Origin: Caballeronia sp. SEWSISQ10-4 2 | GTDB taxonomy: Bacteria; Pseudomonadota; Gammaproteobacteria; Burkholderiales; Burkholderiaceae | Direction of reading: 5' to 3' | NCBI RefSeq assembly: GCF_030464885.1 | Contig: NZ_JALPRJ010000072.1 | Span: 1-42,849 of the forward strand | DNA: 42,849 nucleotides | Shown here: piece by piece, positions 24,394 through 32,855 of the stretch | Numbering within the stretch: the stretch's first letter is position 1 | Layout of the letters: each line of letters begins with the position of its first letter | Notes under the pieces: generated by a model | What the model was told of the DNA's origin: nothing | The model's input: only the letters and a program-made list of their open reading frames with translations | Database searches by the model: none | Translations under genes and position numbers: made by a program

Positions 24394-25917
24394 TTAAACC
24401 GTCGCGACCGGAATCTTGCCGATCTTTGCTTGCCATTCCTTCGGTCCGGTCTGATGCACGGAGGTCCCGGTCGAATCGACTGCAACGGTCACCGGCATAT
24501 CCTGCACGTCGAATTCGTAGATGGCTTCCATGCCCAGATCTTCGAACGCGATGACCTTCGCGCCGCGAATCGCCTTCGACACGAGGTACGCCGCGCCGCC
24601 CACTGCCATCATGTACGCGGCCCTGTGCTTCTTGATGGCTTCGATAGCCGTCGGGCCACGTTCAGCCTTGCCGATCATAGAAATCAAGCCGGTCTGCGAC
24701 AGCATCATGTCGGTGAACTTGTCCATGCGCGTAGCCGTGGTCGGACCCGCCGGGCCGACCACTTCCTCACGCACCGGGTCGACCGGGCCGACGTAGTAGA
24801 TCACGCGATTCGTGAAGTCGACGGGCAGCTTCTCGCCTTTGGCGAGCATATCGGCGATACGTTTGTGCGCAGCGTCGCGTCCCGTCAGCATCTTGCCCGA
24901 CAGCAGCAGCGTCTGGCCCGGCTTCCATGCGGCGACCTGTTCCTTTGTCAGCGTGTTCAGGTCCACGCGCTGGCTCGTTTCCGTGTTCGCGACCCATTCG
25001 ACCTTCGGCCATGCGTCAAGCGAAGGCACGTCGAGTTTCGCCACGCCGGAACCGTCGAGCGTGAAATGCGCGTGACGCGTCGCGGCGCAGTTCGGAATGA
25101 TCGCGATGGGTTTCGATGCCGCGTGCGTCGGCGCGGCCATGATCTTCACATCGAGCACGGTTGCGAGGCCGCCGAGACCCTGTGCGCCGATGCCGAGCGC
25201 GTTGACCTTCTCGTGCAACTCCACGCGCAGCTCTTCGATCCAGTCCTGCGGTCCGCGTGCGATGACATCCTGGATATCGATAGCGTCCATCAGCGATTCC
25301 TTCGCCATGACCATCGCTTTCTCCGCCGTCCCGCCGATACCGATACCGAGCATGCCGGGCGGGCACCAGCCGGCGCCCATCAGCGGTACGGTTTTCAGCA
25401 CCCAGTCGACGATAGAATCCGACGGGTTCAGCATCGCGAATTTCGTCTTGTTTTCCGAGCCGCCGCCTTTGGCCGCGATCTGGACATCGACTTTATTGCC
25501 GGGAACGATCTCGTAGTGGATCACGGCCGGCGTGTTGTCCTTCGTATTCTGGCGCACGCCTTCGGGCGGGCTCACGATCGATGCGCGCAGCACGTTGTCC
25601 GGGTTCAGATAACCGCGGCGCACGCCTTCGTTGATCATATCCGTGACGCCCATGGTCGCACCGTCCCACCGCACGTCCATGCCCACCTTCACAAACACGG
25701 TGACGATGCCCGTGTCCTGACAAATCGGCCGATGGCCTTCCGCGCACATGCGGCTGTTCGTCAGGATCTGCGCGATGGCGTCTTTCGCGGCCGGGCTCTC
25801 TTCGAGTTCGTACGCGCGGCCGAGCGCCTGGATGTAGTCGAGCGGATGGTAATAGCTGATGTGCTGCAGCGAATCAGCGATGCTCTGAATCAGGTCTTCC
25901 TGCTTGATGATAGTCAT
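24394..25917 (-). CDS. fumA: Fumarate hydratase class I (iron-sulfur)
   Basis: 507 residues, a fused alpha-beta class I fumarase. Likely [4Fe-4S] ligands are the cysteines in ICQDTGI, GAGWCPPG and IPNCAATRH; GIGIGGTAEKAMVMAKESL and the C-terminal beta domain (VGPAGPTTATRMDKFTDMML, AVGGAAYLVSKAIRGAKV) are family hallmarks. It interconverts fumarate and malate in the citric acid cycle. Its labile cluster makes it iron- and oxidant-sensitive, and iron-poor cells usually rely on the class II enzyme. It stands alone, with a strong terminator. Confidence 0.94.
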   Translation of the reverse strand: MTIIKQEDLIQSIADSLQHISYYHPLDYIQALGRAYELEESPAAKDAIAQILTNSRMCAEGHRPICQDTGIVTVFVKVGMDVRWDGATMGVTDMINEGVRRGYLNPDNVLRASIVSPPEGVRQNTKDNTPAVIHYEIVPGNKVDVQIAAKGGGSENKTKFAMLNPSDSIVDWVLKTVPLMGAGWCPPGMLGIGIGGTAEKAMVMAKESLMDAIDIQDVIARGPQDWIEELRVELHEKVNALGIGAQGLGGLATVLDVKIMAAPTHAASKPIAIIPNCAATRHAHFTLDGSGVAKLDVPSLDAWPKVEWVANTETSQRVDLNTLTKEQVAAWKPGQTLLLSGKMLTGRDAAHKRIADMLAKGEKLPVDFTNRVIYYVGPVDPVREEVVGPAGPTTATRMDKFTDMMLSQTGLISMIGKAERGPTAIEAIKKHRAAYMMAVGGAAYLVSKAIRGAKVIAFEDLGMEAIYEFDVQDMPVTVAVDSTGTSVHQTGPKEWQAKIGKIPVATV

Positions 25918-26008
25918 GGCTTGAACGTGTGGGGACGGGACGTTATCGGGACTTCATGGGTACTTTCATCGGCGCTTTGCAAAGCGCTCGCTTGGAGCTG
26001 CTGCGTGC

Positions 26009-26596
26009 TTATTCGTGTGCCTTCGCGGGCGTGCCGGAGGGTTCGAGAAAATGCTCCGGATGCGCGTGCGTGGTCAGGCGGTCGACCCACGCCATGATCA
26101 GCGCCGACGCAAGGAACGCCACGTGAATCAGTACCTGCCACATCACCGCGTGTTCCGAGTACTGGTCCGGGTTGATGAAGGTTTTCAGCAGATGGATGGA
26201 CGAAATGCTGATGAGCGCCATTGAAAGCTTCACCTTGAGCACACCGGCATTCACGTGATCGAGCCATTCCGGCTGGTCGGGATGGCCTTCCACGCCGAGC
26301 CGTGAGACGAAGGTTTCGTAACCGCCCACGATCACCATGATGAGCAGGTTGGAGATCATCACCACGTCGATCAGGCCGAGGACGACCAGCATGATGTTGG
26401 TTTCGTCGAGCGTCGTCATGTGGGTGACGAGGTGCCAGACTTCCTTCAGGAACAATACGACGTACACGCCTTGCGCCACGATCAGGCCCAGATACAGCGG
26501 CACCTGGAGCCAGCGGCTCATGAAAATGACAGTGGGAAGCGGCTTCATTGAAGGGCGGGGAGGACGGGTGCCGGGGATGTTCGGGGATGCGGACAT
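26009..26596 (-). CDS. UPF0114 (YqhA/TIGR00645) membrane protein
   Basis: 195 residues with four membrane helices: about 30-50 (WLQVPLYLGLIVAQGVYVVLF), 65-88 (NIMLVVLGLIDVVMISNLLIMVIVGGYETF), 122-142 and 150-170. The motif MISNLLIMVIVGGYETFVSRL and KVKLSMALISISSIHLL identify the UPF0114 family of unknown function. Starts at Met17 or Met26 are also possible, since the first 16 residues are Pro-rich and unlike the family. It is upstream of the fumarase gene, on the same strand with 91 bases between, but no functional tie is known. Confidence 0.88.
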   Translation of the reverse strand: MSASPNIPGTRPPRPSMKPLPTVIFMSRWLQVPLYLGLIVAQGVYVVLFLKEVWHLVTHMTTLDETNIMLVVLGLIDVVMISNLLIMVIVGGYETFVSRLGVEGHPDQPEWLDHVNAGVLKVKLSMALISISSIHLLKTFINPDQYSEHAVMWQVLIHVAFLASALIMAWVDRLTTHAHPEHFLEPSGTPAKAHE

Positions 26597-27151
26597 GAGC
26601 GGTGCGCCGGGTCGTGGGGAGTTGGTCGGATCGGGTAAAAGCGTCGGGTAGGCGCGAGAAAGCGGGTTTTTGCGTCAAATTTTGCGAAAGTCCGACATTG
26701 TAGCGCGATGAGGTCGGTCATTTGCGGGTCAACCCGTAGGTGGGGCCCCTAATCGGACAAGGGCTGGTACACCAGCAGCATGGCTGCGGCGAGCCAAAGC
26801 GCGTAACGATTCAAGCTGGAATCCGGACGGCGAGTTCAGTTAACATGACGTAGCGTGTCGTGAAGCGTGCGATTGCGTTACGCGTTTGTGACGTTTGTGT
26901 CACCGGATACGTGTATACCCCGTGGTCATCGGGCGGATTGCGTAAGTAGCGGGTAAGGCACGCGGCTTATCTTCGCGATACAACACCGGGCAGCGTATGC
27001 TGCGCGGCATCGAACGGTCATGCACAACGGCAGGCGACACGGCACAACACCTGGCGCCGCGTGTGTCGTCCACGCCGAAAAGACATAGCGGCTTCGGAGC
27101 CGGACTCCGGCGTCGCTGCTTTCAGATTCACCATCAAAGAAGGGGTTGTCG
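26597..27151. other. 555-bp intergenic region upstream of acs
   Basis: No gene is supported. It separates UPF0114 (minus) from acs (plus) and is long for two divergent promoters, so it may hold regulatory sites for acs. A 21-codon frame at about 26744-26806 on the minus strand lacks a good start and ribosome site. Confidence 0.45.
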
Positions 27152-29134
27152 ATGTCTGCGATTGAATCCGTACTCCAGGAACGCCGTATTTTCCCGCCCT
27201 CTGCCAAAGCGTCGGCAGGAGCAGCGATCTCTGGCATGGACGCGTACAAGGCTTTGACGTCCGAAGCCGAACGCGATTACGAAGGCTTCTGGGCGCGGCT
27301 CGCACGCGAAACCCTTAGCTGGCACAAGCCGTTCGAAACCGTCCTCGACGAATCGAATCCGCCGTTCTACAAGTGGTTCGAGGACGGCGAAATCAACGCG
27401 TCGTATAACTGCATCGACCGTCACGTGGAAGCGGGTAACGGCGCGAAGAACGCAATCATCTTCGAAGCCGATGACGGCGCCGTCGTGAACGTCACGTACC
27501 AGGACCTGCTGCAGCGCGTGTGCCGCTTCGCCAATGCGTTGAAGAAACGCGGCGTCAAGAAGGGCGACCGCGTGGTGATCTACATGCCGATGTCGATTGA
27601 AGGCGTGGTCGCCATGCAAGCCTGCGCGCGCATAGGGGCGACGCACTCGGTCGTGTTCGGCGGGTTTTCATCGAAGTCGCTTAACGAACGGCTCGTGGAC
27701 GTGGGCGCGGTCGCGCTCATCACCGCCGACGAACAAATGCGCGGCGGCAAGGCGCTGCCGCTCAAGAGCATCGCCGATGAAGCTATCGCTGCCGGCGGCT
27801 GCGAAGCGGTCAAGAGCGTGATCGTGTACAAGCGCACGGGCGGCAAGACGCAATGGCACGAAGGCCGCGATCTGTGGATGCACGAGCTCGTCGAGCATGA
27901 AGCCGATACGTGCGAGCCGGAATGGGTGAGCGCCGAACATCCGCTGTTCATCTTGTACACGTCCGGTTCCACGGGCAAGCCGAAGGGCGTGCAGCACAGC
28001 ACCGGCGGCTTCTTGCTGTGGGCCGCGCAGACCATGAAGTGGACCTTCGACGCCAAGCCCGACGATGTGTTCTGGTGCACGGCCGACATCGGCTGGATCA
28101 CGGGGCATAGCTACATTGCTTACGGCCCAACCGCGATCGGCGCGACCCAGGTCGTGTTCGAAGGCGTGCCGACGTACCCGCACGCCGGGCGCTTCTGGGA
28201 CATGATCGCGAAGCACAAGGTCACGATTTTCTACACCGCGCCGACGGCGATCCGCTCGCTGATCAAAGCCGCTGAAGCCGACGCGAAGATCCATCCGAAG
28301 AGCTTCGATTTGTCGTCGCTGCGCATTCTCGGCACGGTCGGCGAGCCGATCAATCCTGAGGCGTGGATGTGGTATCACGAGAACGTGGGCGGCGGCGTGT
28401 GTCCTATCGTCGACACGTGGTGGCAGACCGAAACCGGCGGCCATATGATCACGCCGCTGCCGGGCGCGACGCCACTGGTGCCGGGTTCCTGCACGCTGCC
28501 GCTACCGGGCATCATGGCGGCGGTCGTCGATGAAACCGGTCAGGACGTGCCGAACGGGCAGGGCGGGATCCTGGTCATCAAGCGGCCGTGGCCGTCGGCG
28601 CTACGCAACGTGTGGGGAGATCCGGATCGCTACAAGAAGAGTTACTTCCCCGAAGAACTCGGCGGCAAGTTGTACCTTGCCGGCGATGGCGCCGTGCGCG
28701 ACAAGGAGACGGGCTACTTCACGATCATGGGCCGTATCGACGACGTGCTGAACGTCTCCGGGCATCGGCTTGGAACGATGGAGATCGAGTCGGCGCTGGT
28801 GTCGAATCCGATCGTGGCGGAAGCGGCCGTGGTCGGCCGTCCCGACGATACAACCGGCGAAGCCGTGGTCGCATTCGTGGTGCTGAAGCGCTCGCGTCCG
28901 GAAGGCGAAGAGGGCAAGCAGATTGCCAGCGAACTGCGCGCGTGGGTGGCGAAGGAGATCGGTCCGATCGCGAAACCGAAGGAAATCCGTTTCGGCGATA
29001 ACCTCCCCAAGACGCGCTCGGGCAAGATCATGCGGCGTTTGCTGCGTTCGCTGGCGAAGGGCGAAGCGATCACGCAGGATGTATCGACACTCGAGAATCC
29101 CGCGATCCTCGATCAACTCGGCGAAGTGCGCTGA
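27152..29134 (+). CDS. acs: Acetyl-CoA synthetase
   Basis: 660 residues, full length. The AMP-binding core YTSGSTGKPKGV lies near residue 268, the adenine-binding DTWWQTETGG near 425, and the C-terminal PKTRSGKIMRR contains the catalytic Lys at about 625, which is the usual acetylation switch. It activates acetate to acetyl-CoA via acetyl-AMP. The ATG at 27152 follows AAGAAGGGG. It is followed by a terminator and then the DUF4212-symporter pair, a typical acetate-use arrangement. Confidence 0.96.
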   Translation: MSAIESVLQERRIFPPSAKASAGAAISGMDAYKALTSEAERDYEGFWARLARETLSWHKPFETVLDESNPPFYKWFEDGEINASYNCIDRHVEAGNGAKNAIIFEADDGAVVNVTYQDLLQRVCRFANALKKRGVKKGDRVVIYMPMSIEGVVAMQACARIGATHSVVFGGFSSKSLNERLVDVGAVALITADEQMRGGKALPLKSIADEAIAAGGCEAVKSVIVYKRTGGKTQWHEGRDLWMHELVEHEADTCEPEWVSAEHPLFILYTSGSTGKPKGVQHSTGGFLLWAAQTMKWTFDAKPDDVFWCTADIGWITGHSYIAYGPTAIGATQVVFEGVPTYPHAGRFWDMIAKHKVTIFYTAPTAIRSLIKAAEADAKIHPKSFDLSSLRILGTVGEPINPEAWMWYHENVGGGVCPIVDTWWQTETGGHMITPLPGATPLVPGSCTLPLPGIMAAVVDETGQDVPNGQGGILVIKRPWPSALRNVWGDPDRYKKSYFPEELGGKLYLAGDGAVRDKETGYFTIMGRIDDVLNVSGHRLGTMEIESALVSNPIVAEAAVVGRPDDTTGEAVVAFVVLKRSRPEGEEGKQIASELRAWVAKEIGPIAKPKEIRFGDNLPKTRSGKIMRRLLRSLAKGEAITQDVSTLENPAILDQLGEVR

Positions 29135-29171
29135 ATTTGTTTTAGTACTATTCGGCTGGAAACTTGGCTAG

Positions 29172-29203
29172 AACGGCTCCCTGTTTCAGGGAGCCGTTTT
29201 TAT
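29172..29203 (+). terminator. Terminator of acs
   Basis: AACGGCTCCCTG and CAGGGAGCCGTT form a twelve-base stem with a three-base loop, followed by T residues. Confidence 0.92.
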
Positions 29204-29267
29204 ATAGCGAGGCCGGAAAGATGTCGATCCCGATTGCCGCGTTTTAAAGCATTTGGTAGATAAGCAC

Positions 29268-29603
29268 ATGTCTTCGATTCCATCGCCTGCGAGTCCTCCC
29301 GAACCACCGCCCGTCACGGAGGCGATGGCGCGTGCGCATCAGTTGTACTGGCGAACGAACCTTGTGTTGATATCGGTGCTGATGCTGATCGGGCTCGTGG
29401 TCTCGTTCGGCATTCCCCTCATGGCAACGCGTCTCGCCAGCCTGCGTTTCGCCGGTTTTCCGCTGCCGTTCTACTTCGGCGCGCAGGGCGCGATCCTGGT
29501 GTATGTCGTGTTGATCGTCGCGTATATCGTGCTGATGCAGCTCGCCGATGCCCGTCTGCAACGCGCTCTCGCCGCGCTTGTCGTCGTCAAGCCCGAGCAA
29601 TGA
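29268..29603 (+). CDS. DUF4212 small subunit of a sodium:solute symporter
   Basis: 111 residues: a proline-rich cytoplasmic head, then two membrane helices (NLVLISVLMLIGLVVSFGIPL and GAQGAILVYVVLIVAYIVLM). DUF4212 proteins nearly always precede a VC_2705-type symporter and probably act as its small partner. The stop is seven bases before the symporter start, so the two are made together. The ATG at 29268 is taken over an upstream TTG. Confidence 0.9.
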   Translation: MSSIPSPASPPEPPPVTEAMARAHQLYWRTNLVLISVLMLIGLVVSFGIPLMATRLASLRFAGFPLPFYFGAQGAILVYVVLIVAYIVLMQLADARLQRALAALVVVKPEQ

Positions 29604-29610
29604 ATCGCCG

Positions 29611-31629
29611 ATGAAGCTCACCCATCGCCTCATCCGGGCCTACACGCTTTATACGCTCGGCTTCTTCCTGTTCATCTACGTGATGACGCGGATCGAGCGC
29701 GTGACCGGGCCGGGGACGTGGATCGGCTATGTGTTCCTGTTCGTGCCGATAGCCGTGTACGCCGTGATCGGCTTGTTGTCGCGGACGTCGGATCTGGTCG
29801 AGTATTACGTTGCCGGGCGGCGCGTGCCGTCCGCGTTCAACGGCATGGCCACCGCGGCGGACTGGTTATCGGCGGCGTCGTTTATCGGGCTGGCCGGGTC
29901 TATCTATGCAACCGGTTACGACGGTCTTGCCTACATGATGGGCTGGACCGGCGGGTACTGCCTTGTTGCGTTCCTGCTCGCGCCCTACGTTCGCAAGCTC
30001 GCTCGCTACACCATCCCCGACTTCCTCGGCACGCGCTTTTCGAGCAACCTCGTGCGCGGCATCGCGGCGTTCGCGGCCATCTTGTGTTCCTTCGTTTATC
30101 TCGTCGCGCAGATCCAGGGCATCGGGCTGATTGCGTCGCGGTTTATCGGTATCGATTTCGCTATCGGGATCTTCTGCGGGCTCGCCGGCATTCTCGTGTG
30201 CTCGTTTCTGGGCGGCATGCGTGCGGTGACGTGGACGCAAGTCGCGCAGTACATCATTCTGATCAGCGCCATGCTGATTCCCGTCTCGATGATCGCGCAT
30301 CGCGAAGGGCTTGGCTGGTTGCCGCAGCTTTCATACGGGCACTTGCTTGAACGCGTGCAAGTGCTCGAGCGCACGATTGAACGTTCGCCAGAAGAAGCCA
30401 AGGTCCGCGACGATTACCGGCGTCAGGCGCAGCAGATCCAGGCGCAGATTGACGAGTTGCCGGCGTCGTTTCACACGGAGCAGGCGAGGTTGCAGGGAGA
30501 GATCGCGGACTTGCGCCGGCACAACGGGCCGTTGCGCGATATCAGCGAGCGTGAGCGTGAACTTGGGTCGTTCCCCAAGACACCCGCCGAGGCGAACGTT
30601 CAATGGAGCCGCGCTCGCGATGCGATGCTCGAACGCGCCGCGCCACCGGTGCCGATGGCCGAAGCGTTCCCCCCGTCCGACGATGAAAACGCGCGGCTGC
30701 ATCGACGGAATTTTTTGTCGCTGCTGCTGTGTCTGTCGTTGGGGACGGCTAGCTTGCCGCATATTCTGACGCGCTATAACACGACGACGTCGGTGGCTTC
30801 CGCGCGGCGTTCGGTCGGCTGGACGCTGTTTTTTGTCGCGCTGTTTTATCTGAGCGTGCCCGTGCTCGCGGTGCTGATCAAGTACGAGATGCTGACGGGA
30901 ATTGTTGGGCACAAATTCGCCGATTTGCCGGCGTGGGTCATGCAATGGCGCAAGGTGGAGCCGTATCTGATTCGTATCGGCGATGTGAACGGTGACGGCA
31001 TTGTGCGCTGGTCCGGGATCCAGATGCAGCCGGATATGGTGGTGCTCGCCGCGCCGGAGATCGCGGGGCTGCCGTATGTGATGTCGGGGTTGATTGCGGC
31101 GGGTGCGTTGGCGGCGGCGCTTTCCACCGCCGATGGTCTGCTGCTGACCATTGCCAACGCGCTCTCGCACGATGTCTATTACTGCATGGTCGATAAGACC
31201 GCGAGCAGTCAGCGCAGGGTAACCATATCGAAGATATTGCTGTTGGGCGTGGCGTTGTTTGCTTCGTATGTGGCGTCGCTTAATACCGGGAACATCTTGT
31301 TTTTGGTGGGAGCGGCGTTTTCGTTGGCGGCTTCCAGTTTGTTTCCCGTGCTGGTGCTGGGCGTGTTCTGGAAGCGGACGACGAAGCACGGGGCGGTCGC
31401 GGGGATGCTGGCGGGCTTGAGCGTGTGCATCTATTACATCGTGTCGACGTATCCGTATTTCACGCAGATGACGGGGTTCTCCGGCGCAAGGTGGTTCGGG
31501 ATCGAGTCGATCAGTTCGGGGGTGTTCGGGGTGCCGGCGGGGTTCGTGGTCGCGGTGGGGGTGAGTCTTTTCGACCGGAAACCGGATGCGTATACGAGGG
31601 CGTTGGTGGATTACATCCGGCATCCGTGA
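29611..31629 (+). CDS. VC_2705-type sodium:solute symporter (acetate-like) with inserted helical domain
   Basis: 672 residues, a sodium:solute symporter with about 13 membrane helices in two blocks. The N-terminal block has the family pattern EYYVAGRRVPSAFNGMATAADWLSAASFIGL. Between the blocks, residues about 245-365 are soluble and charged (LERTIERSPEEAKV, QAQQIQAQIDELPAS, ERERELGSF), predicted as a coiled coil, which makes it about 100 residues longer than the simplest relatives. Next to acs it probably carries acetate or another short acid with sodium. The substrate is inferred from context. Confidence 0.9.
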   Translation: MKLTHRLIRAYTLYTLGFFLFIYVMTRIERVTGPGTWIGYVFLFVPIAVYAVIGLLSRTSDLVEYYVAGRRVPSAFNGMATAADWLSAASFIGLAGSIYATGYDGLAYMMGWTGGYCLVAFLLAPYVRKLARYTIPDFLGTRFSSNLVRGIAAFAAILCSFVYLVAQIQGIGLIASRFIGIDFAIGIFCGLAGILVCSFLGGMRAVTWTQVAQYIILISAMLIPVSMIAHREGLGWLPQLSYGHLLERVQVLERTIERSPEEAKVRDDYRRQAQQIQAQIDELPASFHTEQARLQGEIADLRRHNGPLRDISERERELGSFPKTPAEANVQWSRARDAMLERAAPPVPMAEAFPPSDDENARLHRRNFLSLLLCLSLGTASLPHILTRYNTTTSVASARRSVGWTLFFVALFYLSVPVLAVLIKYEMLTGIVGHKFADLPAWVMQWRKVEPYLIRIGDVNGDGIVRWSGIQMQPDMVVLAAPEIAGLPYVMSGLIAAGALAAALSTADGLLLTIANALSHDVYYCMVDKTASSQRRVTISKILLLGVALFASYVASLNTGNILFLVGAAFSLAASSLFPVLVLGVFWKRTTKHGAVAGMLAGLSVCIYYIVSTYPYFTQMTGFSGARWFGIESISSGVFGVPAGFVVAVGVSLFDRKPDAYTRALVDYIRHP

Positions 31630-31668
31630 GGCGGTATTAGTCAAAATATTCTGACTTTTCGGCGCGGC

Positions 31669-31712
31669 GGAAAACAAAAAACCCGCGTCGGCACAAGGCT
31701 CGATGCGGGTTT
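31669..31712 (-). terminator. Terminator downstream of tRNA-Ser
   Basis: AAACCCGC (31679-31686) and GCGGGTTT (31705-31712) pair around an 18-base loop. On the minus strand a T-rich run follows, fitting the end of the tRNA-Ser transcript; it may also stop the symporter transcript. Confidence 0.65.
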
Positions 31713-31743
31713 CGGGTGCTGCTCAACAATGCGAAACGTATTC

Positions 31744-31833
31744 TGGCGGAGAGACGGGGATTCGAACCCCGGTTAGGTTTGACCCTAAACACGCTTTCCA
31801 GGCGTGCGACTTAAACCGCTCATCCATCTCTCC
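31744..31833 (-). tRNA. tRNA-Ser (anticodon GGA)
   Basis: A 90-nt gene. The acceptor stem is GGAGAGA/TCTCTCC with discriminator G and an encoded CCA (31744-31746). The anticodon arm CACGC-CTGGAAA-GCGTG gives GGA, reading UCC and UCU serine codons. The long variable arm (TAGGGTCAAACCTA) is as expected for tRNA-Ser, and the T arm has GGTTCGAATCC. Confidence 0.97.
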
Positions 31834-32156
31834 AGCAAGTCGCGGATTATAGCAAACTCGCGCGTCTGTGCCAGCCCCCTTGTGGAGAAGACATTCACGA
31901 CGGGCGGATACGCACAAAAACGTTGATGAGTGGCGATGCGGCTTGAGATTGCCTTCGGCAAGAGCGCGGAACCCTGGCTAGCTCATCAGGCCACGCTTGA
32001 TCTTTGGCAGGAGGATCAAAAGAAGGGCGCGCTGGATGCCCAGAAGTAAAAATGAGGCCGCACCAGTACGCAGTGAAGTGGTTGGTGCATTGGACGTGGT
32101 CGTGAAACGCGCACGATGCGCCGACAGTCCGTCTAAAAAAATGTTGAAACGAGCAA
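31834..32156. other. 323-bp region between tRNA-Ser and vapC
   Basis: No gene is supported. Open frames on the minus strand begin inside vapC or at a GTG overlapping its stop and have no ribosome site. I saw no repeat of the tRNA 3' end that would mark an integration scar. Confidence 0.45.
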
Positions 32157-32567
32157 TCACAATCCAGTCCCAACAAACGGATTAACAATCCGCAACCTCT
32201 CCTCGATAACCAGCCCATCATGCATGTCCTCGGAGTAGAGGACTTCACATTCGGCGAGCAACGCCGCGGCTGCAATCATCGAGTCATAGACCGACAGGCC
32301 GTATCTCTCTGAAAGGCGTCGGCCGGTATCGTGAGTTTCCTCGGTCAGTGGCTCGGTCGTACAAACGGCGCGAATCGCGTCCAGCACATCGTTTGTTTCA
32401 CTCCATGACATGGTCAGCTTGCGCCGGGTCACGTTAGCGACCTCGTTCAGCACTTGAACGCTGATGACACCGCCTTCTGCCATCAAACCCTCAGCGCGGT
32501 CTGCTTTGACCGCATCGCTGGAAAGAAGGTACAGCGCCACGTTGCTGTCCAGGAATACCTTAGCCAT
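32157..32567 (-). CDS. vapC: VapC-type PIN-domain toxin
   Basis: 136 residues with the four acidic PIN residues visible: D7 in KVFLDSNV, a Glu in VLNEVANV, an Asp in VYDSMIAAAAL and an Asp in YSEDMHDG. PIN toxins are Mg-dependent RNases, usually cutting tRNA or rRNA and held in check by VapB. The ATG at 32567 overlaps the vapB stop by eight bases, so toxin and antitoxin are translated together. The longer frame upstream is vapB in another register. Confidence 0.9.
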   Translation of the reverse strand: MAKVFLDSNVALYLLSSDAVKADRAEGLMAEGGVISVQVLNEVANVTRRKLTMSWSETNDVLDAIRAVCTTEPLTEETHDTGRRLSERYGLSVYDSMIAAAALLAECEVLYSEDMHDGLVIEERLRIVNPFVGTGL

Positions 32568-32793
32568 TGCGATTGGCGTCATCGCGGCTAAAGGTGAAGT
32601 CGGCAGGTAATCGGCCACGGTACTGGCGCAACCGCTGCAGCAAGTCACGCCCGGTCGGTTTTTTCTTGATCTGGAATTCCCGCGCACCGGCGATGACAAC
32701 TTCCACGTCGTCGCCTTCGTGCAATTCGAGCGCTTCCACTACCGCTGCAGGAAGGCGGATCGCAAGACTATTACCCCACTTGGATACTTGCAT
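32560..32793 (-). CDS. vapB: VapB-type antitoxin (SpoVT/AbrB fold)
   Basis: 77 residues. The N-terminus MQVSKWGNSLAIRLPAAVVEALELHEGDDVEVVI is the swapped-hairpin AbrB/MazE DNA-binding domain. The C-terminal half (KKKPTGRDLLQRLRQYRGRLPADFTFSRDD) would wrap the toxin. It should bind the inverted repeat just upstream and repress its own operon, alone or with VapC. Confidence 0.9.
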   Translation of the reverse strand: MQVSKWGNSLAIRLPAAVVEALELHEGDDVEVVIAGAREFQIKKKPTGRDLLQRLRQYRGRLPADFTFSRDDANRNG

Positions 32794-32799
32794 GATTGC

Positions 32800-32838
32800 C
32801 TCGTTAGATATACGTTTTTACATTGTATATCCAACGAG
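32800..32838 (-). promoter_or_regulatory. vapBC operator-promoter
   Basis: Two 14-base arms (32800-32813 and 32825-32838) are inverted repeats with 13 of 14 bases matching (CTCGTTRGATATAC) and an 11-base centre. They cover a likely promoter on the minus strand (TTGGAT, 16 bases, TATATC). It starts seven bases before the vapB ATG and is the expected autoregulation site. Confidence 0.75.
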
Positions 32839-32855
32839 CGTCAGGCTACTGACTT

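Noticed and set aside
26744..26806. Short hydrophobic frame on the minus strand (NRYALWLAAAMLLVYQPLSD)
   Set aside because: Only a TTG could start it and no ribosome site is present; too weak to call a gene.
31978..32160. 60-codon frame downstream of vapC
   Set aside because: Starts with a GTG overlapping the vapC stop, lacks a ribosome site and resembles no family.
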